Below are positions 16,701 through 24,134 of a DNA stretch of 28,828 nt, piece by piece (the stretch's first letter is position 1; each line of letters begins with the position of its first letter). The position numbers were made by a program, and so were the translations under genes. The notes under the pieces are model-generated. The model saw nothing but the letters and a program-made list of their open reading frames with translations. It had not been told where the DNA came from and did not search any database. Source of the stretch: Candidatus Sigynarchaeota archaeon (GTDB taxonomy: Archaea > Asgardarchaeota > Lokiarchaeia > Sigynarchaeales > Sigynarchaeaceae); contig JAUQYW010000033.1 in NCBI GenBank assembly GCA_030587525.1, positions 1 to 28,828 on the forward strand, given 5' to 3'.

Positions 16701-17149
16701 TACCCTATATGATAGCTTTCAAGGCGCACATCACCGTTTTTCACGAAGTTTCCTTTTTCATTGGATTTTGAAACGAGCTTCTTCAGACCTTCTGAAAATG
16801 CCGTGTCCGGCTTGAACTCGAAGGGAATGAAGGCTTTGGCAATCTTTCCTTTTTCCTTGATAGTTTCGATTATCGATTCTAGCTCTGGATTGTTAAACGT
16901 GATGAGACTGGCATTAGAGTTTTTCGCTTGGCTTTTTCTGTCGAACACATACTTGAACACGGGCGTTGATGCCCCTGTTTCGAAAACCTCGACAAGTCCA
17001 TCGTGTTCCTTGACGAAGAACCCGAGAAGTTCGTAATATCGCTTGAACAGCAATTTTAGGTCTTCTCTAGCGCGTTTCGTGCTTGAGACTTTTTCCTGAG
17101 GTGTTCCTTCGGCACCTGGAGGTTGATTAGTCATGTTCGTCGTGTTCAT
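13766..17149 (-). CDS. Giant cysteine-array protein (repeated zinc-finger units) next to the SNF2 helicase
   Basis: This protein has 1127 residues. Residues about 30-350 look like the C-terminal part of RapA-like helicases: a 'YYELLGFFVKEHDGLVEV' start, a 'hydrophobic-GHP-like' segment (here FNNPELESII), and a long helix with RLRSRLQKELTILDTYYKQL. Residues 368-878 hold 97 cysteines in 511 residues. They form about six units of 66-72 residues with repeated C-x2-C-x4-C-x2-C steps, GK-x-LC-K-D-H, and K-C-D-F-C. These are very likely zinc-binding (B-box, RING or treble-clef-like). Residues about 880-1050 form a beta-rich domain and a Ser/Pro linker. The last 65 residues are a winged-helix-like module also present in the downstream gene. 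It starts 3 bases after the SNF2 stop. A ubiquitin-type or DNA/RNA role is possible but unproven. Confidence 0.8.
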   Translation of the reverse strand: MNTTNMTNQPPGAEGTPQEKVSSTKRAREDLKLLFKRYYELLGFFVKEHDGLVEVFETGASTPVFKYVFDRKSQAKNSNASLITFNNPELESIIETIKEKGKIAKAFIPFEFKPDTAFSEGLKKLVSKSNEKGNFVKNGDVRLESYHIGYVPFLIFIARIDFSSIEAVTSIERAIIPLIDIDEETKQVKELITFYTKRLDSYFQSEQPRLTNDMPVQGELLEITDEKIKTLVDKAIPKLNEAIKTRTTEVDGRLRSRLQKELTILDTYYKQLLTENETATDAARQKKDTTKIPDLEQERKNIEKEWNFKKSEYSAMYKLDTNFEVLGVAAIYIPIIFQFKCKIASNHGDIEYTFDYNIFDQELIPPTCACGLPIYQGQVCSNKHLSCLACVGICHECGKDVCSACNTRECVDCRRLFCQNHYYECTSCARRVELDASLPRRCACKAHIKHCAICGKMLCSQCVAVCSVCNRTVCFDCGIFSCKDCKKIVCIDHVIECPRCVEKGVHERSTCKEDSKRCDFCGKIFCSRCVQTCKECGKTVCETCGIYKCKVCGKTLCKDHAIECHQCSKDKQERRWVCKDHSWKCDFCGESFCTQTCKQVMCSVCNKLACEACGAHACKSCGKGLCKDHAVECRICKEEKKKNCWVCPTHAVTCHFCNEILCDGHAPACNICGNHSCDNCGHYLCKTCKKNLCRDDVHECDRCKALGKKNPVSCPADTVKCDICGKSFCLACEPAIAICDTCGKKICKDCKPSKCKHRGCKKAFCQEHHHECEIHKRNGADVYDVCTMHSEKCNNCNKIVCFEHSVKCTVCSKYYCTDDTCSIVSEKLRLNVCKEHSFLSPYDDNRHSIADRVYCLSCHLFYTISQMDLKHPGMCIPCTTASEENFYLFLRRMEFQFVYPSILNINSDNNITTVNLEGKVYEVPANQAHVRMTELKSLYFVLFNIGTDGYTLVHYKNTNAEILYRNPTIIGKIKDFFSRNDKPTEISLVKPAFQPIMSALSKKPDIPATILPSSSIQVSRDSASDAVAASPPNTTPIQRPVSTDNSRAITIISKTKKLFAASTRIKLDMLRRVLEMDQGNFSLNIVKRSAENGLVIEGDYVIVGTSDNAKFFLYLESILLKDSGSFQ

Positions 17150-17152
17150 GAT

Positions 17153-18973
17153 TTAGTATTTCTCCACGAGTGTGTCAACATCCAGCACGTTCTTCGAAAC
17201 GTCATCTTGTACCGTGATCTTGTCAACGACCGGCGCGATCATGTCCTCAAGCTCTTTGCGCAGTTTTTCCGAGTGGCCGTGCTTCACGAAAAACTTCATG
17301 ATCTCGGCTTCCAATTGCGTGCCTTTGCCATCCGCAGTGGTCTGCACGAGAGATCCGAGGATCGAGCTCAAATCGCCAAGAATCGTCTTGAACACGCCTA
17401 TTTTTTTATAGAGAATATCAAGCACGTATGCCTCAACCGTGTTTTTCGAAACCAGATTAAAAATATTCACTTTATCTGCTTTTTGCGTGAGGCGGTAAAC
17501 ACGTCCAATGCGTTGCTCTACACGCATAGGGTTCCATGGCAAGTCGTAATTTATTAAGGTGTTAGCCACTTGTAAATTCAAACCCTCAGACCCGGCATCG
17601 GTGCTGACGAGGATATCTTTCTCTTCTCTGAATTTCCTTATCACATCTGCACGCTGGCTCGAAGAGAGCTCCCCGCTGAATTTAATATAATTGAAGCCAT
17701 AATGGCTCAACCAAGTTTCGATATAATTTAGAGTATCGGCAAACTCCGTGAAAACCACGCATTTCCCTGATAATTGCTCCAGTAGCTGTCGCGCCACGCC
17801 CATTTTCGTGCTCTGCTGCTTAGACAAGTATTCACCAAGATGCTGGAACGTTTTGAAAACGGGAATGGCATCTTCAGAAAATGATTCCGCTTTGCGCGAT
17901 TCCAGCATTTTTTCAACAGAAAGCTTCACGGCGAGTGGACTACTGCAGATACGACGTTGAAGAAGCATCAATGTAAACTTGTGAAGCCAAACCTTTCGGG
18001 TGAAGAAACGATCCATCGTGATGTTGAATTTTTTCGTGATCTGTGCTAATTCTTCTTGACTCGCGGATTCGACGTTTTCCAATTCGGTATATGTCGTGCG
18101 AACATAATCGGTGACTGCCTTGTAAAAGGTTGCCTCGTCTTGAGTCATTTCAAACTGGAGCGTTTTTGCCACGCGTTCGGGAAAGAAGATCCCCTTGATC
18201 TCGTCGCGCTTTCGGCGGATCATGATATCATTCAAGCGCCGGCGCAGCTCGATGGGATTGTTACAGCCCCTGGGATCCTTCGGGATCGCGAATTCTTTTC
18301 TAAATTGCTTGTACGAGCCGAAGATTGGTTTTAACAGAGTCGTGAGACTGTAAATATCCTCGAGATAATTTTCCATTGGCGTGGCAGTGAGCAAGAGCAT
18401 GTATTTTTTCTTGAGCATGTTCAAATTAGTCCACGCTATGGAATCCCGGTTCTTGATGCGATGTGCCTCGTCGACGATAACCATGTCCCACTGGCGATTC
18501 GTTATCTTTTCAGCATACCTGGTGAAGAGCGGTGTCGTCGTGAGGATCTGGTCGCGATCGAATTTGTCCTTTCCAGTTGCCGCGATAGGAATATCGATAT
18601 TGAATTTTTCATGGAGTTCGTCATACCACTGATCGACGAGAGATGAAGGAACGATTATTAGTATAGACTTTACGAGATCGCGAATTTTCAACTCCGACAA
18701 GACCGTCAAAGCGATGATTGTCTTCCCCAACCCGACCTCATCTGCCAGCAAAGCGCTACCTTGCATGGATTGCAGCACGCGAAGAACGGCTTCCTCCTGG
18801 TGCGGGTATAGAGTGATGTTGAGATCCTCGAGCGAGAGCAAGTATTGGAACCCGCGCACGAGCCCAACTTGCTGTGCGAGGCTCGACAAGAAAAACCATT
18901 CAGCATTGCCAAAGTTTGCAGTGCGGACTTGCTTGAAGAGGTTCAAGACTTCGTTTTTCAGATCCTTGCTCAT
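17153..18973 (-). CDS. SNF2-family DEAH-box helicase/translocase
   Basis: This 606-residue protein has all core motifs of SNF2/Swi2 ATPases. Walker A is ADEVGLGKT (77-85), Walker B DEAH is at 168-171 (IVDEAHRIKN), and motif III is LTATP (195-199). The second RecA domain has VVFTEFADTL (406-415), STDAGSEGLNLQ (457-468) and motif VI with EQRIGRVYR (486-494). Such proteins move along DNA and remodel protein-DNA complexes; RapA-like members act on RNA polymerase. The N-terminal 50 residues and the C-terminal 90 are short compared with RapA, and the usual extra C-terminal region seems to sit in the next gene. AAGGGA lies 9 bases before the ATG. It is the second gene of the cluster. Confidence 0.92.
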   Translation of the reverse strand: MSKDLKNEVLNLFKQVRTANFGNAEWFFLSSLAQQVGLVRGFQYLLSLEDLNITLYPHQEEAVLRVLQSMQGSALLADEVGLGKTIIALTVLSELKIRDLVKSILIIVPSSLVDQWYDELHEKFNIDIPIAATGKDKFDRDQILTTTPLFTRYAEKITNRQWDMVIVDEAHRIKNRDSIAWTNLNMLKKKYMLLLTATPMENYLEDIYSLTTLLKPIFGSYKQFRKEFAIPKDPRGCNNPIELRRRLNDIMIRRKRDEIKGIFFPERVAKTLQFEMTQDEATFYKAVTDYVRTTYTELENVESASQEELAQITKKFNITMDRFFTRKVWLHKFTLMLLQRRICSSPLAVKLSVEKMLESRKAESFSEDAIPVFKTFQHLGEYLSKQQSTKMGVARQLLEQLSGKCVVFTEFADTLNYIETWLSHYGFNYIKFSGELSSSQRADVIRKFREEKDILVSTDAGSEGLNLQVANTLINYDLPWNPMRVEQRIGRVYRLTQKADKVNIFNLVSKNTVEAYVLDILYKKIGVFKTILGDLSSILGSLVQTTADGKGTQLEAEIMKFFVKHGHSEKLRKELEDMIAPVVDKITVQDDVSKNVLDVDTLVEKY

Positions 18974-18985
18974 TCTTAAGTCCCT

Positions 18986-19426
18986 TCACTTGAAAAATTC
19001 GTCAGCAGTTGCTTCTTCCAAGTATATAGCATCGTAGACCGTAAGCACACCTTTCAAATCATCGCCGTCCACGACTGCCACAGATATTAAACCCTTATCG
19101 AGTATCAAATTCACGACATCTTGAACATCACTATTGACAGAAATGCAAACGGGTTTATCCATTACATCTTTGGCCGTGGTTCTTTCAGGATCTTTTCGTT
19201 GGATGATCGATGCCAAGAGCAGATCATCGCGATCAATGACCCCAATCGGTTTATTCCCCTCCATGACATATGCGGCAAGGATCATGGTGTTCATTCCAGA
19301 TTCATCTTCCAGGTCTCGATGCGGTGCACCGAGCATCTTCCGGGCTATCTCGACGAGAGTCTCTTCCCCGCGAACCGTGATGAATTCATCCTCCGTCTTT
19401 TGGCCGATAATATTCTTGATCAGCAT
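18986..19426 (-). CDS. Tandem CBS-domain protein
   Basis: Two CBS domains make up the whole 146-residue protein (about 1-75 and 85-142). The repeated ends are IGVIDRDDLLLA in the first and LKGVLTVYDAIYL in the second, with V-M-D-K-P-V-x-I-S-x-x opening the second. CBS pairs bind adenine nucleotides or related ligands and regulate a partner. The first domain carries a 15-20-residue charged insertion. GGGGTG about 10 bases before the ATG is a good ribosome-binding site. The stop is 12 bases before the SNF2 ATG, and that gap holds the SNF2 ribosome-binding site, so it is probably the first gene of the SNF2 operon. A role as its energy or nucleotide sensor is only a guess. Confidence 0.85.
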   Translation of the reverse strand: MLIKNIIGQKTEDEFITVRGEETLVEIARKMLGAPHRDLEDESGMNTMILAAYVMEGNKPIGVIDRDDLLLASIIQRKDPERTTAKDVMDKPVCISVNSDVQDVVNLILDKGLISVAVVDGDDLKGVLTVYDAIYLEEATADEFFK

Positions 19427-19567
19427 AAATGTGCACCCCTTGTCATAGAATTTACCTTCTAAGTTTTACAAGAGCATTTCAATATTTCAATGTATATTTG
19501 TGCTATTTATTTCTGCATCGGTTCCTTGCGGTTTCTGTTACTTTTCATGGAATGGCTGTCGAAGGAA

Positions 19568-19577
19568 TTATTAAAAT
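19568..19577 (+). promoter_or_regulatory. TATA box for iorAB
   Basis: TTATTAAAAT lies about 50 bases before the ATG at 19624. Transcription start would be near 19600. This argues against the TTG at 19591 as start codon. The upstream gap from 19427 also holds the minus-strand promoter of the CBS operon, probably the AAATATAC around 19490-19497. Confidence 0.5.
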
Positions 19578-19623
19578 CCCGTGATTCACCTTGATCAAAC
19601 ATTGCACGTTTCATGTGGATTGC

Positions 19624-21591
19624 ATGAATATCGACATCCGGTTCAGCCCCGAGGCTGGTAAGGGGGGAAAGTTCTTGTTCCTTGGCAACGAGGCGCTGAT
19701 TCGTGGTTGCTTGGAATCTGGAGTGGGTTTCATCGCGCAGTATCCCGGCACGCCGACCAGCGACATCGGTGAAACTTTCAAAGATATCCTGGAACAGCAG
19801 CCCGACTTAAATGAATACATCATTCATCACTGGTCGGTCAACGAGGCCGTCGCGACGTCCAGTTGCGCGGGAGCAGCCTGGGCGGGCATCCGTGCCCTCA
19901 ACCCGATGAAGCACGTGGGCATGAACGTGGCGTCCGACGCGCTCCATGCCATCACGCTCGCCGGGCCAAACCCAGGCGCCCTGGTCCTCGTGGTGGGTTC
20001 GGACCCGGGGTCCCTCGGCAGCCATCACGAGCAGAACGAGCGGTTTTTCACGTGGATGCACCACACGCCCATGATCGAGCCGCATTCCCCGCAAGAATGC
20101 CACGACTGGATCAAGCTTGCGTTCGATCTCTCCGAAAAATATGACCTCCCGATTTATTTCCGCACGTCGACGAGAAGCGCGCATTCGCGCGGTGAGGTTG
20201 AAATTGGTGATTTCAAGCTACCGCCGAAAAAAAAGGGGGAGTTCTTTAGAAGTACGGATAAATATTGTTCCTTGCCGCCATATGCCATCAACAACCACGT
20301 TCGCCTCTATCAGCGGATCGAGAAGGTCACGAAAGACGTGCATTCGTTCGGGCTCAACAAGATCTATCCTGGTAATGCGCGGACCGGTATCATTTCGTAT
20401 GGCATCCCCTTCGGCTATAGCTTGGAAGCTTTGCACCTGTTAAGTCTTGATGAGGTGCCAATCTTGAAGCTAGGGATGACGTACCCGTTAAATGACGATG
20501 AAATCGTGAACTTTATCAAAGATTTGGACAAGGTTATAGTCGTTGAAGAACTTGAAGCGTTTCTTGAGATGAATGTGAGAGCGATCGCACAAAAATACCG
20601 CATCTCGATTCCGATCATCGGCAGCGAGGTGTTTCCCAAATTCAACGAGTTCAGCACGGGTCTCGTTGCCTCTTGCATTGCAAAAATCACGGGGAAAAAT
20701 CCGGGTACACGGATCCAGAAGTCCCAAGATGCTTTCAACGCGTACAAGGCAAAAATCCCGTCTCGTTTCCCTACATTCTGTCCCGGGTGTCCGGAACGCG
20801 CAATGATCATGGCCATCAAGAAAGCAACCCATGATCTTGCTGATCCAAAGACGATCATCGCGGGAGACATTGGCTGCTATGTCATGGGGCTGAATCCCCC
20901 GTTACGCATCTCTGATTTCATCATTTGCATGTCTGGTGGCTTGAGCGCGGCGATCGGGCTGTCTAAGAAGACGACGGACAAGATCATTGCCCTCATCGGT
21001 GACTCGACGCTCATGCACACGGGACTGCCCGTCATCGTCGATGCCATCGCCAACGAGGCAAACGTGCTGCTCGTCATCTTTGATAATCGATGGGTTGCCA
21101 TGACTGGTCATCAACCTCCCGTCGGCAAGGGGAAGATACAGTTTGAACCGCTCCTTGCATCCATGGGCGTGTCGTGGATCAAGACCGTGGATCCATTCGA
21201 AGTGGACAAGACGGTTCGCATGATCGAGGACGGCCTGAAACAAGGCGGGTTGAAAGTCATTATCTGCCAGCGTGAATGTGCTCTCATGGCAAAGCGGGTC
21301 TACGACGCGGAACGGCGAAAATTGAAGGCAAGTGGCACGCAATATGCGTGCGATAAGTATCAAGTTTATAATTGCGTGCTTTGCGAGCGATGCACCGAGA
21401 TGCTCAGTTGCCCGGCCATGAGGCGGACGAGGGACGAGCTGACCGGCGACACGGTCATGAGCATCGACGAGGATCGCTGCAGTTGCTGCAGCGTCTGCTA
21501 TCAAGTCTGTCCCCATAACCGGATCAAGAAAACGGCGTATAACCCGCACCTCGGCACCAAGCTCGAATTGAGGAGGATCGAACCGCAATGA
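19624..21591 (+). CDS. iorA: Indolepyruvate:ferredoxin oxidoreductase, alpha subunit
   Basis: The enzyme oxidatively decarboxylates aryl pyruvates (from transamination of Trp, Phe, Tyr) to aryl-acetyl-CoA and reduces ferredoxin. The protein (655 residues, normal for IorA) begins with FLGNEALIRGCLESGV and YPGTPTSDI. It has the thiamine-diphosphate region with GDIGCY, GDSTLMHTGLP, then DNRWVAMTGHQPP. The C-terminal ferredoxin part has CVLCERCTEMLSCP and CSCCSVCYQVCP, for two [4Fe-4S] clusters. I chose the ATG at 19624; TTG at 19591 and GTG at 19615 are in frame but less likely given the promoter position. It overlaps iorB by ATGA. The pair is typical of peptide-fermenting anaerobic archaea. Confidence 0.93.
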   Translation: MNIDIRFSPEAGKGGKFLFLGNEALIRGCLESGVGFIAQYPGTPTSDIGETFKDILEQQPDLNEYIIHHWSVNEAVATSSCAGAAWAGIRALNPMKHVGMNVASDALHAITLAGPNPGALVLVVGSDPGSLGSHHEQNERFFTWMHHTPMIEPHSPQECHDWIKLAFDLSEKYDLPIYFRTSTRSAHSRGEVEIGDFKLPPKKKGEFFRSTDKYCSLPPYAINNHVRLYQRIEKVTKDVHSFGLNKIYPGNARTGIISYGIPFGYSLEALHLLSLDEVPILKLGMTYPLNDDEIVNFIKDLDKVIVVEELEAFLEMNVRAIAQKYRISIPIIGSEVFPKFNEFSTGLVASCIAKITGKNPGTRIQKSQDAFNAYKAKIPSRFPTFCPGCPERAMIMAIKKATHDLADPKTIIAGDIGCYVMGLNPPLRISDFIICMSGGLSAAIGLSKKTTDKIIALIGDSTLMHTGLPVIVDAIANEANVLLVIFDNRWVAMTGHQPPVGKGKIQFEPLLASMGVSWIKTVDPFEVDKTVRMIEDGLKQGGLKVIICQRECALMAKRVYDAERRKLKASGTQYACDKYQVYNCVLCERCTEMLSCPAMRRTRDELTGDTVMSIDEDRCSCCSVCYQVCPHNRIKKTAYNPHLGTKLELRRIEPQ

Positions 21592-22250
21592 CCGGCAGCA
21601 CTGATACGCGCATCCTCAACGTCGTCATCGTTGGCACGGCGGGGCAAGGGGTCATCACGCTCAAGCGATTGATCGAATTCATCGCGGCCGAGGAAGATTA
21701 CGAAGGCATCTTCGGATCAGAAATGCACGGCCTTGCGCAGCGTGAGGGTGCCATTTCCAGCCATTGCCGGCTCCAAAAAAAGAAATCGGGTAACCTGCGA
21801 GACAACATTTTTTCACCCATCATCTGTTATGGTGATGCCGACCTCTATATCGGGTTCGAACCAGTTGAGGTGCTGCGAAACGGCATGTTCGCGTCGGACA
21901 AGACCACGTTTGTCGTGAATGATCGAACTATACCGCCCATCCTGGTAACCGCGGGAAAAGAAACCTATCCAACCATCGATGAAATACGGTCAATTCTGAT
22001 TGAATATAGCAAGGATCCTCGAAAAGTCCAATTTCTCAATGCCACCGAGCTCGCGATAAAAGAATTTGATGATGCTCAAAAAATGAACATGATCATGTTC
22101 GGTTTTGCTATGGCGACGGCGACGAGCATCCTTGGCTTTCGTATGGAAACGTGCGAGAAGGTCGTGCGGCGCGAGCTGCGGGATGCCGATGCCAACATTG
22201 CCGCGATCAAGCTCGGGCTCGAACGTGCCAAGCAACTCATCAAGAAGTAA
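21588..22250 (+). CDS. iorB: Indolepyruvate:ferredoxin oxidoreductase, beta subunit
   Basis: This 220-residue subunit belongs to the gamma-type domain family of 2-oxoacid:ferredoxin oxidoreductases. It has the early VVIVGTAGQGVITLKRLI motif (G-x-G-G/Q-G type) and 'GSEMHGLAQREGAISSHCR', which is characteristic of IorB. It forms the CoA-side domain of the IorAB complex. The length is normal (about 200-230). The ATG overlaps the iorA stop by four bases, so translation is coupled. It converges with the minus-strand acyltransferase-like gene, with about 26 bases between the stops. Confidence 0.92.
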   Translation: MTGSTDTRILNVVIVGTAGQGVITLKRLIEFIAAEEDYEGIFGSEMHGLAQREGAISSHCRLQKKKSGNLRDNIFSPIICYGDADLYIGFEPVEVLRNGMFASDKTTFVVNDRTIPPILVTAGKETYPTIDEIRSILIEYSKDPRKVQFLNATELAIKEFDDAQKMNMIMFGFAMATATSILGFRMETCEKVVRRELRDADANIAAIKLGLERAKQLIKK

Positions 22251-22286
22251 AAAATTAAGTTTAAATCACGGCAAGCTCATGCTTGC
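22249..22286 (-). terminator. Hairpin and T-run in the iorB / acyltransferase convergent gap
   Basis: A perfect 6-base stem (GCAAGC, 22271-22276, with GCTTGC, 22281-22286) spans the stop codon of the minus-strand gene. On that strand six T follow at 22254-22249. The T-run fits termination of the acyltransferase operon. On the plus strand no T-run follows, so iorB termination is not explained. Confidence 0.4.
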
Positions 22287-23074
22287 TGCAAGATGGTTTT
22301 CAATTCTTCGAGATTTTCGTTCGAGTCTTTTCCTTCCAAGTGCGCAGTGTAGGCCTTGTGGATCGTGATAGAAATTTTTTGGTTAAGCGAGATCTTCTTG
22401 GTTTTAACGTCGAAGACATCGTCTACATTCGTAATTGCAACGGGAATGATCGGCACGTTCGAAGTTTTTGCTATCTCGATCATATCTGCATTAAGCATAA
22501 TTTGTTCGCTGTCCTCCAAACGTTTCACGTTTTCCAGGGCCATGCCAATAAGCTCCTTTTCGCCAAGCTTTTTCGCAACGTGCTCCTTGGCCGGGGCACT
22601 GATCGTGCCGTCCGTCACCTCGATGCTATCAAGCATGTTGAGGATGGACTTGAGACCCGGAATCTTGAAAAACTCGATATCGAACGCCTGGTACAAGATA
22701 CGGTTACCATTTTCCGCAACGGCGATCCATGCTAAGAGAGGATATGCACCCGACGAGTTTTTCGTGCAAATGATGGCAGCGGTCGAGCTCGGGATGTTCT
22801 CACGACCATTTATCTTGAGGTTAAACACGTTCTTGAGGATCTCTTTCATCGCCATCGTTCCGAGCTGCCAGGTCCCGTTCCGCAAGGCTTGACCGAGACC
22901 TATGGCTTCGATCACCTTGATCACTGAAAATAAGCTCTCGTCGATGAGCGAAGTAAACGCTTGTGGCGTTAAACCGGATTTCTTGTCCTTTTCTTTGTCG
23001 GGCTTGTCGCTCACGTTATCCACGTCTCCAATCTGAGAAATCTGTGATAAATAAAGGTGATAAAAAAAATGCAC
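22277..23074 (-). CDS. PlsC-like acyltransferase homologue lacking catalytic motifs
   Basis: This 265-residue protein aligns by eye with its upstream neighbour PlsC across the central region (NGRENIPSSTAAIICTKNSS against KGEENVPMKGPLVFCPNHSS). The catalytic H-x4-D is absent: NHSSFLD is replaced by KNSSGAY, and the substrate-binding FPEGTRS is replaced by ALENVKR. A charged extension of about 35 residues (DKPDKEKDKKSG) precedes the domain. It is therefore probably a non-catalytic paralogue, perhaps a partner or regulator of the active enzyme. It begins 8 bases after the PlsC stop and is co-transcribed. No strong membrane helix is visible. Confidence 0.7.
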   Translation of the reverse strand: MHFFYHLYLSQISQIGDVDNVSDKPDKEKDKKSGLTPQAFTSLIDESLFSVIKVIEAIGLGQALRNGTWQLGTMAMKEILKNVFNLKINGRENIPSSTAAIICTKNSSGAYPLLAWIAVAENGNRILYQAFDIEFFKIPGLKSILNMLDSIEVTDGTISAPAKEHVAKKLGEKELIGMALENVKRLEDSEQIMLNADMIEIAKTSNVPIIPVAITNVDDVFDVKTKKISLNQKISITIHKAYTAHLEGKDSNENLEELKTILQQA

Positions 23075-23082
23075 AGCGGAAT

Positions 23083-23820
23083 TTAAATGCGGTTTCGATC
23101 GCCAATGATGCGTTTGAGCTCGGATTCTATCTTGGCGGTGACCTCTTTCACGACTTCCCAGTTTTCTTCTTGCCCTTTGATATCGTAGGTGTAAACTGGC
23201 TTGCCATACTCGAGGGTCACGGTGACCGATTTCGGGAGCATCTCGCCTTTCTTGAGGGCCTTGATCATACCGACCATGCCGACGGGGATGATAGTCGCAC
23301 CTGCCGTCACGGCGAGCTTGGCAGCACCGTTGTGCAGCTTACCGATATTACCATCGAGCGAACGGGTTCCCTCGGGGAATATGCCGATGCAATGGCCCGC
23401 ATTCATGTGATCGATGGCTTTCTGCAGCGCGACCTGGTCACTTTGGCCCCGGTGAATCGGGATCGCACTCCACATGCTGAAGATGCTCTTCACGATCGGA
23501 TCTTCGACGAAATGTTCAAACTTTCCAATCCAGTGGATCTGGTGGAAGGTCGTCGCCGCCGACACGACGATCGGATCGAGAAACGAGCTGTGATTCGGGC
23601 AGAAGACGAGGGGGCCTTTCATCGGCACGTTTTCCTCGCCTTTAACCGTGAGCTTGAAATACGTGTTGAACAGGGCCCTGACCGCGGGATGATATGTCCA
23701 GTAAAATGCATCTTCGCCATTTTCCAGCAAGTTATAGTTATCCAGTAGGTTACGTCCCACAGAAACCGCCATGTCGAACATGGTGGCGTTCAGGAGGCCC
23801 TTGAGTATTGGTCGGAACAT
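23083..23820 (-). CDS. 1-acyl-sn-glycerol-3-phosphate acyltransferase family protein (PlsC)
   Basis: This 245-residue protein has the acyltransferase motifs in order: NHSSFLD (H-x4-D, catalytic), a middle segment AIPIHRG (motif II), FPEGTRS (motif III) and VTAGATIIPVGMVG (motif IV). The family moves an acyl group from acyl-CoA or acyl-ACP to lysophosphatidic acid or similar lipids at the membrane. This is notable because archaeal lipids are ether-linked on glycerol-1-phosphate. PlsC homologues have been reported in some Asgard genomes. It is the first gene of a two-gene unit with the degenerate paralogue. Substrate specificity cannot be read here. Confidence 0.88.
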   Translation of the reverse strand: MFRPILKGLLNATMFDMAVSVGRNLLDNYNLLENGEDAFYWTYHPAVRALFNTYFKLTVKGEENVPMKGPLVFCPNHSSFLDPIVVSAATTFHQIHWIGKFEHFVEDPIVKSIFSMWSAIPIHRGQSDQVALQKAIDHMNAGHCIGIFPEGTRSLDGNIGKLHNGAAKLAVTAGATIIPVGMVGMIKALKKGEMLPKSVTVTLEYGKPVYTYDIKGQEENWEVVKEVTAKIESELKRIIGDRNRI

Positions 23821-24134
23821 GATATATTCACTGCTTGATTGATACGTCTTTTCAAACGATTCACGAAGGAATCAACGGGCGCTCCCGACTGAAAGAATCC
23901 GGTGGCGCTCGCCCCATCCAGAATCAACGTGTTCGATTCCAAGCCGAACCATGATTTGGAATGGCAATTGTTAAGCACAAAAACAGCAGTGCCGTATTTA
24001 AAATGTCGCAAGATGCGCGTTGCTTAATAGCGCACCTCTCCGCTTTTATTAAAAAAAACCACGCCTTACTACGAATGATAATAAGAAACATATCGGAAAA
24101 CCCGCCAAAATTGTCCCAGCGGAAGGCCGTGGGA
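23821..24134. other. Intergenic region between PlsC and CoA-transferase genes
   Basis: This 314-base gap holds no convincing gene. A 73-codon minus-strand frame with a TTG start (23790-24011) overlaps plsC and does not look like a protein. I looked for a tRNA near 23880-23950, because GTTCGATTCC occurs there, and found no acceptor or arm pairing. The upstream side of the PlsC start carries AATATATC only about 9 bases before the ATG, too close for a TATA box. An A8 run at 24051-24058 is listed separately. Confidence 0.5.
24051..24058 (-). terminator. T8 run after the CoA-transferase gene
   Basis: Eight A on the plus strand read as T8 on the minus strand, about 80 bases past the stop of the CoA-transferase gene. 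T-runs of this length are common archaeal termination signals. The neighbouring TTAATAAAAG could also be a minus-strand TATA box for plsC. Confidence 0.45.

Noticed and set aside
23880..23960. Possible tRNA (GTTCGATTCC resembles a T-loop)
   Set aside because: The flanking bases do not form a T-stem, and no acceptor stem, D-arm or anticodon arm can be drawn on either strand.
23790..24011. A 73-codon minus-strand frame before plsC
   Set aside because: It has a TTG start, overlaps plsC in another frame, and its product looks like no known protein.
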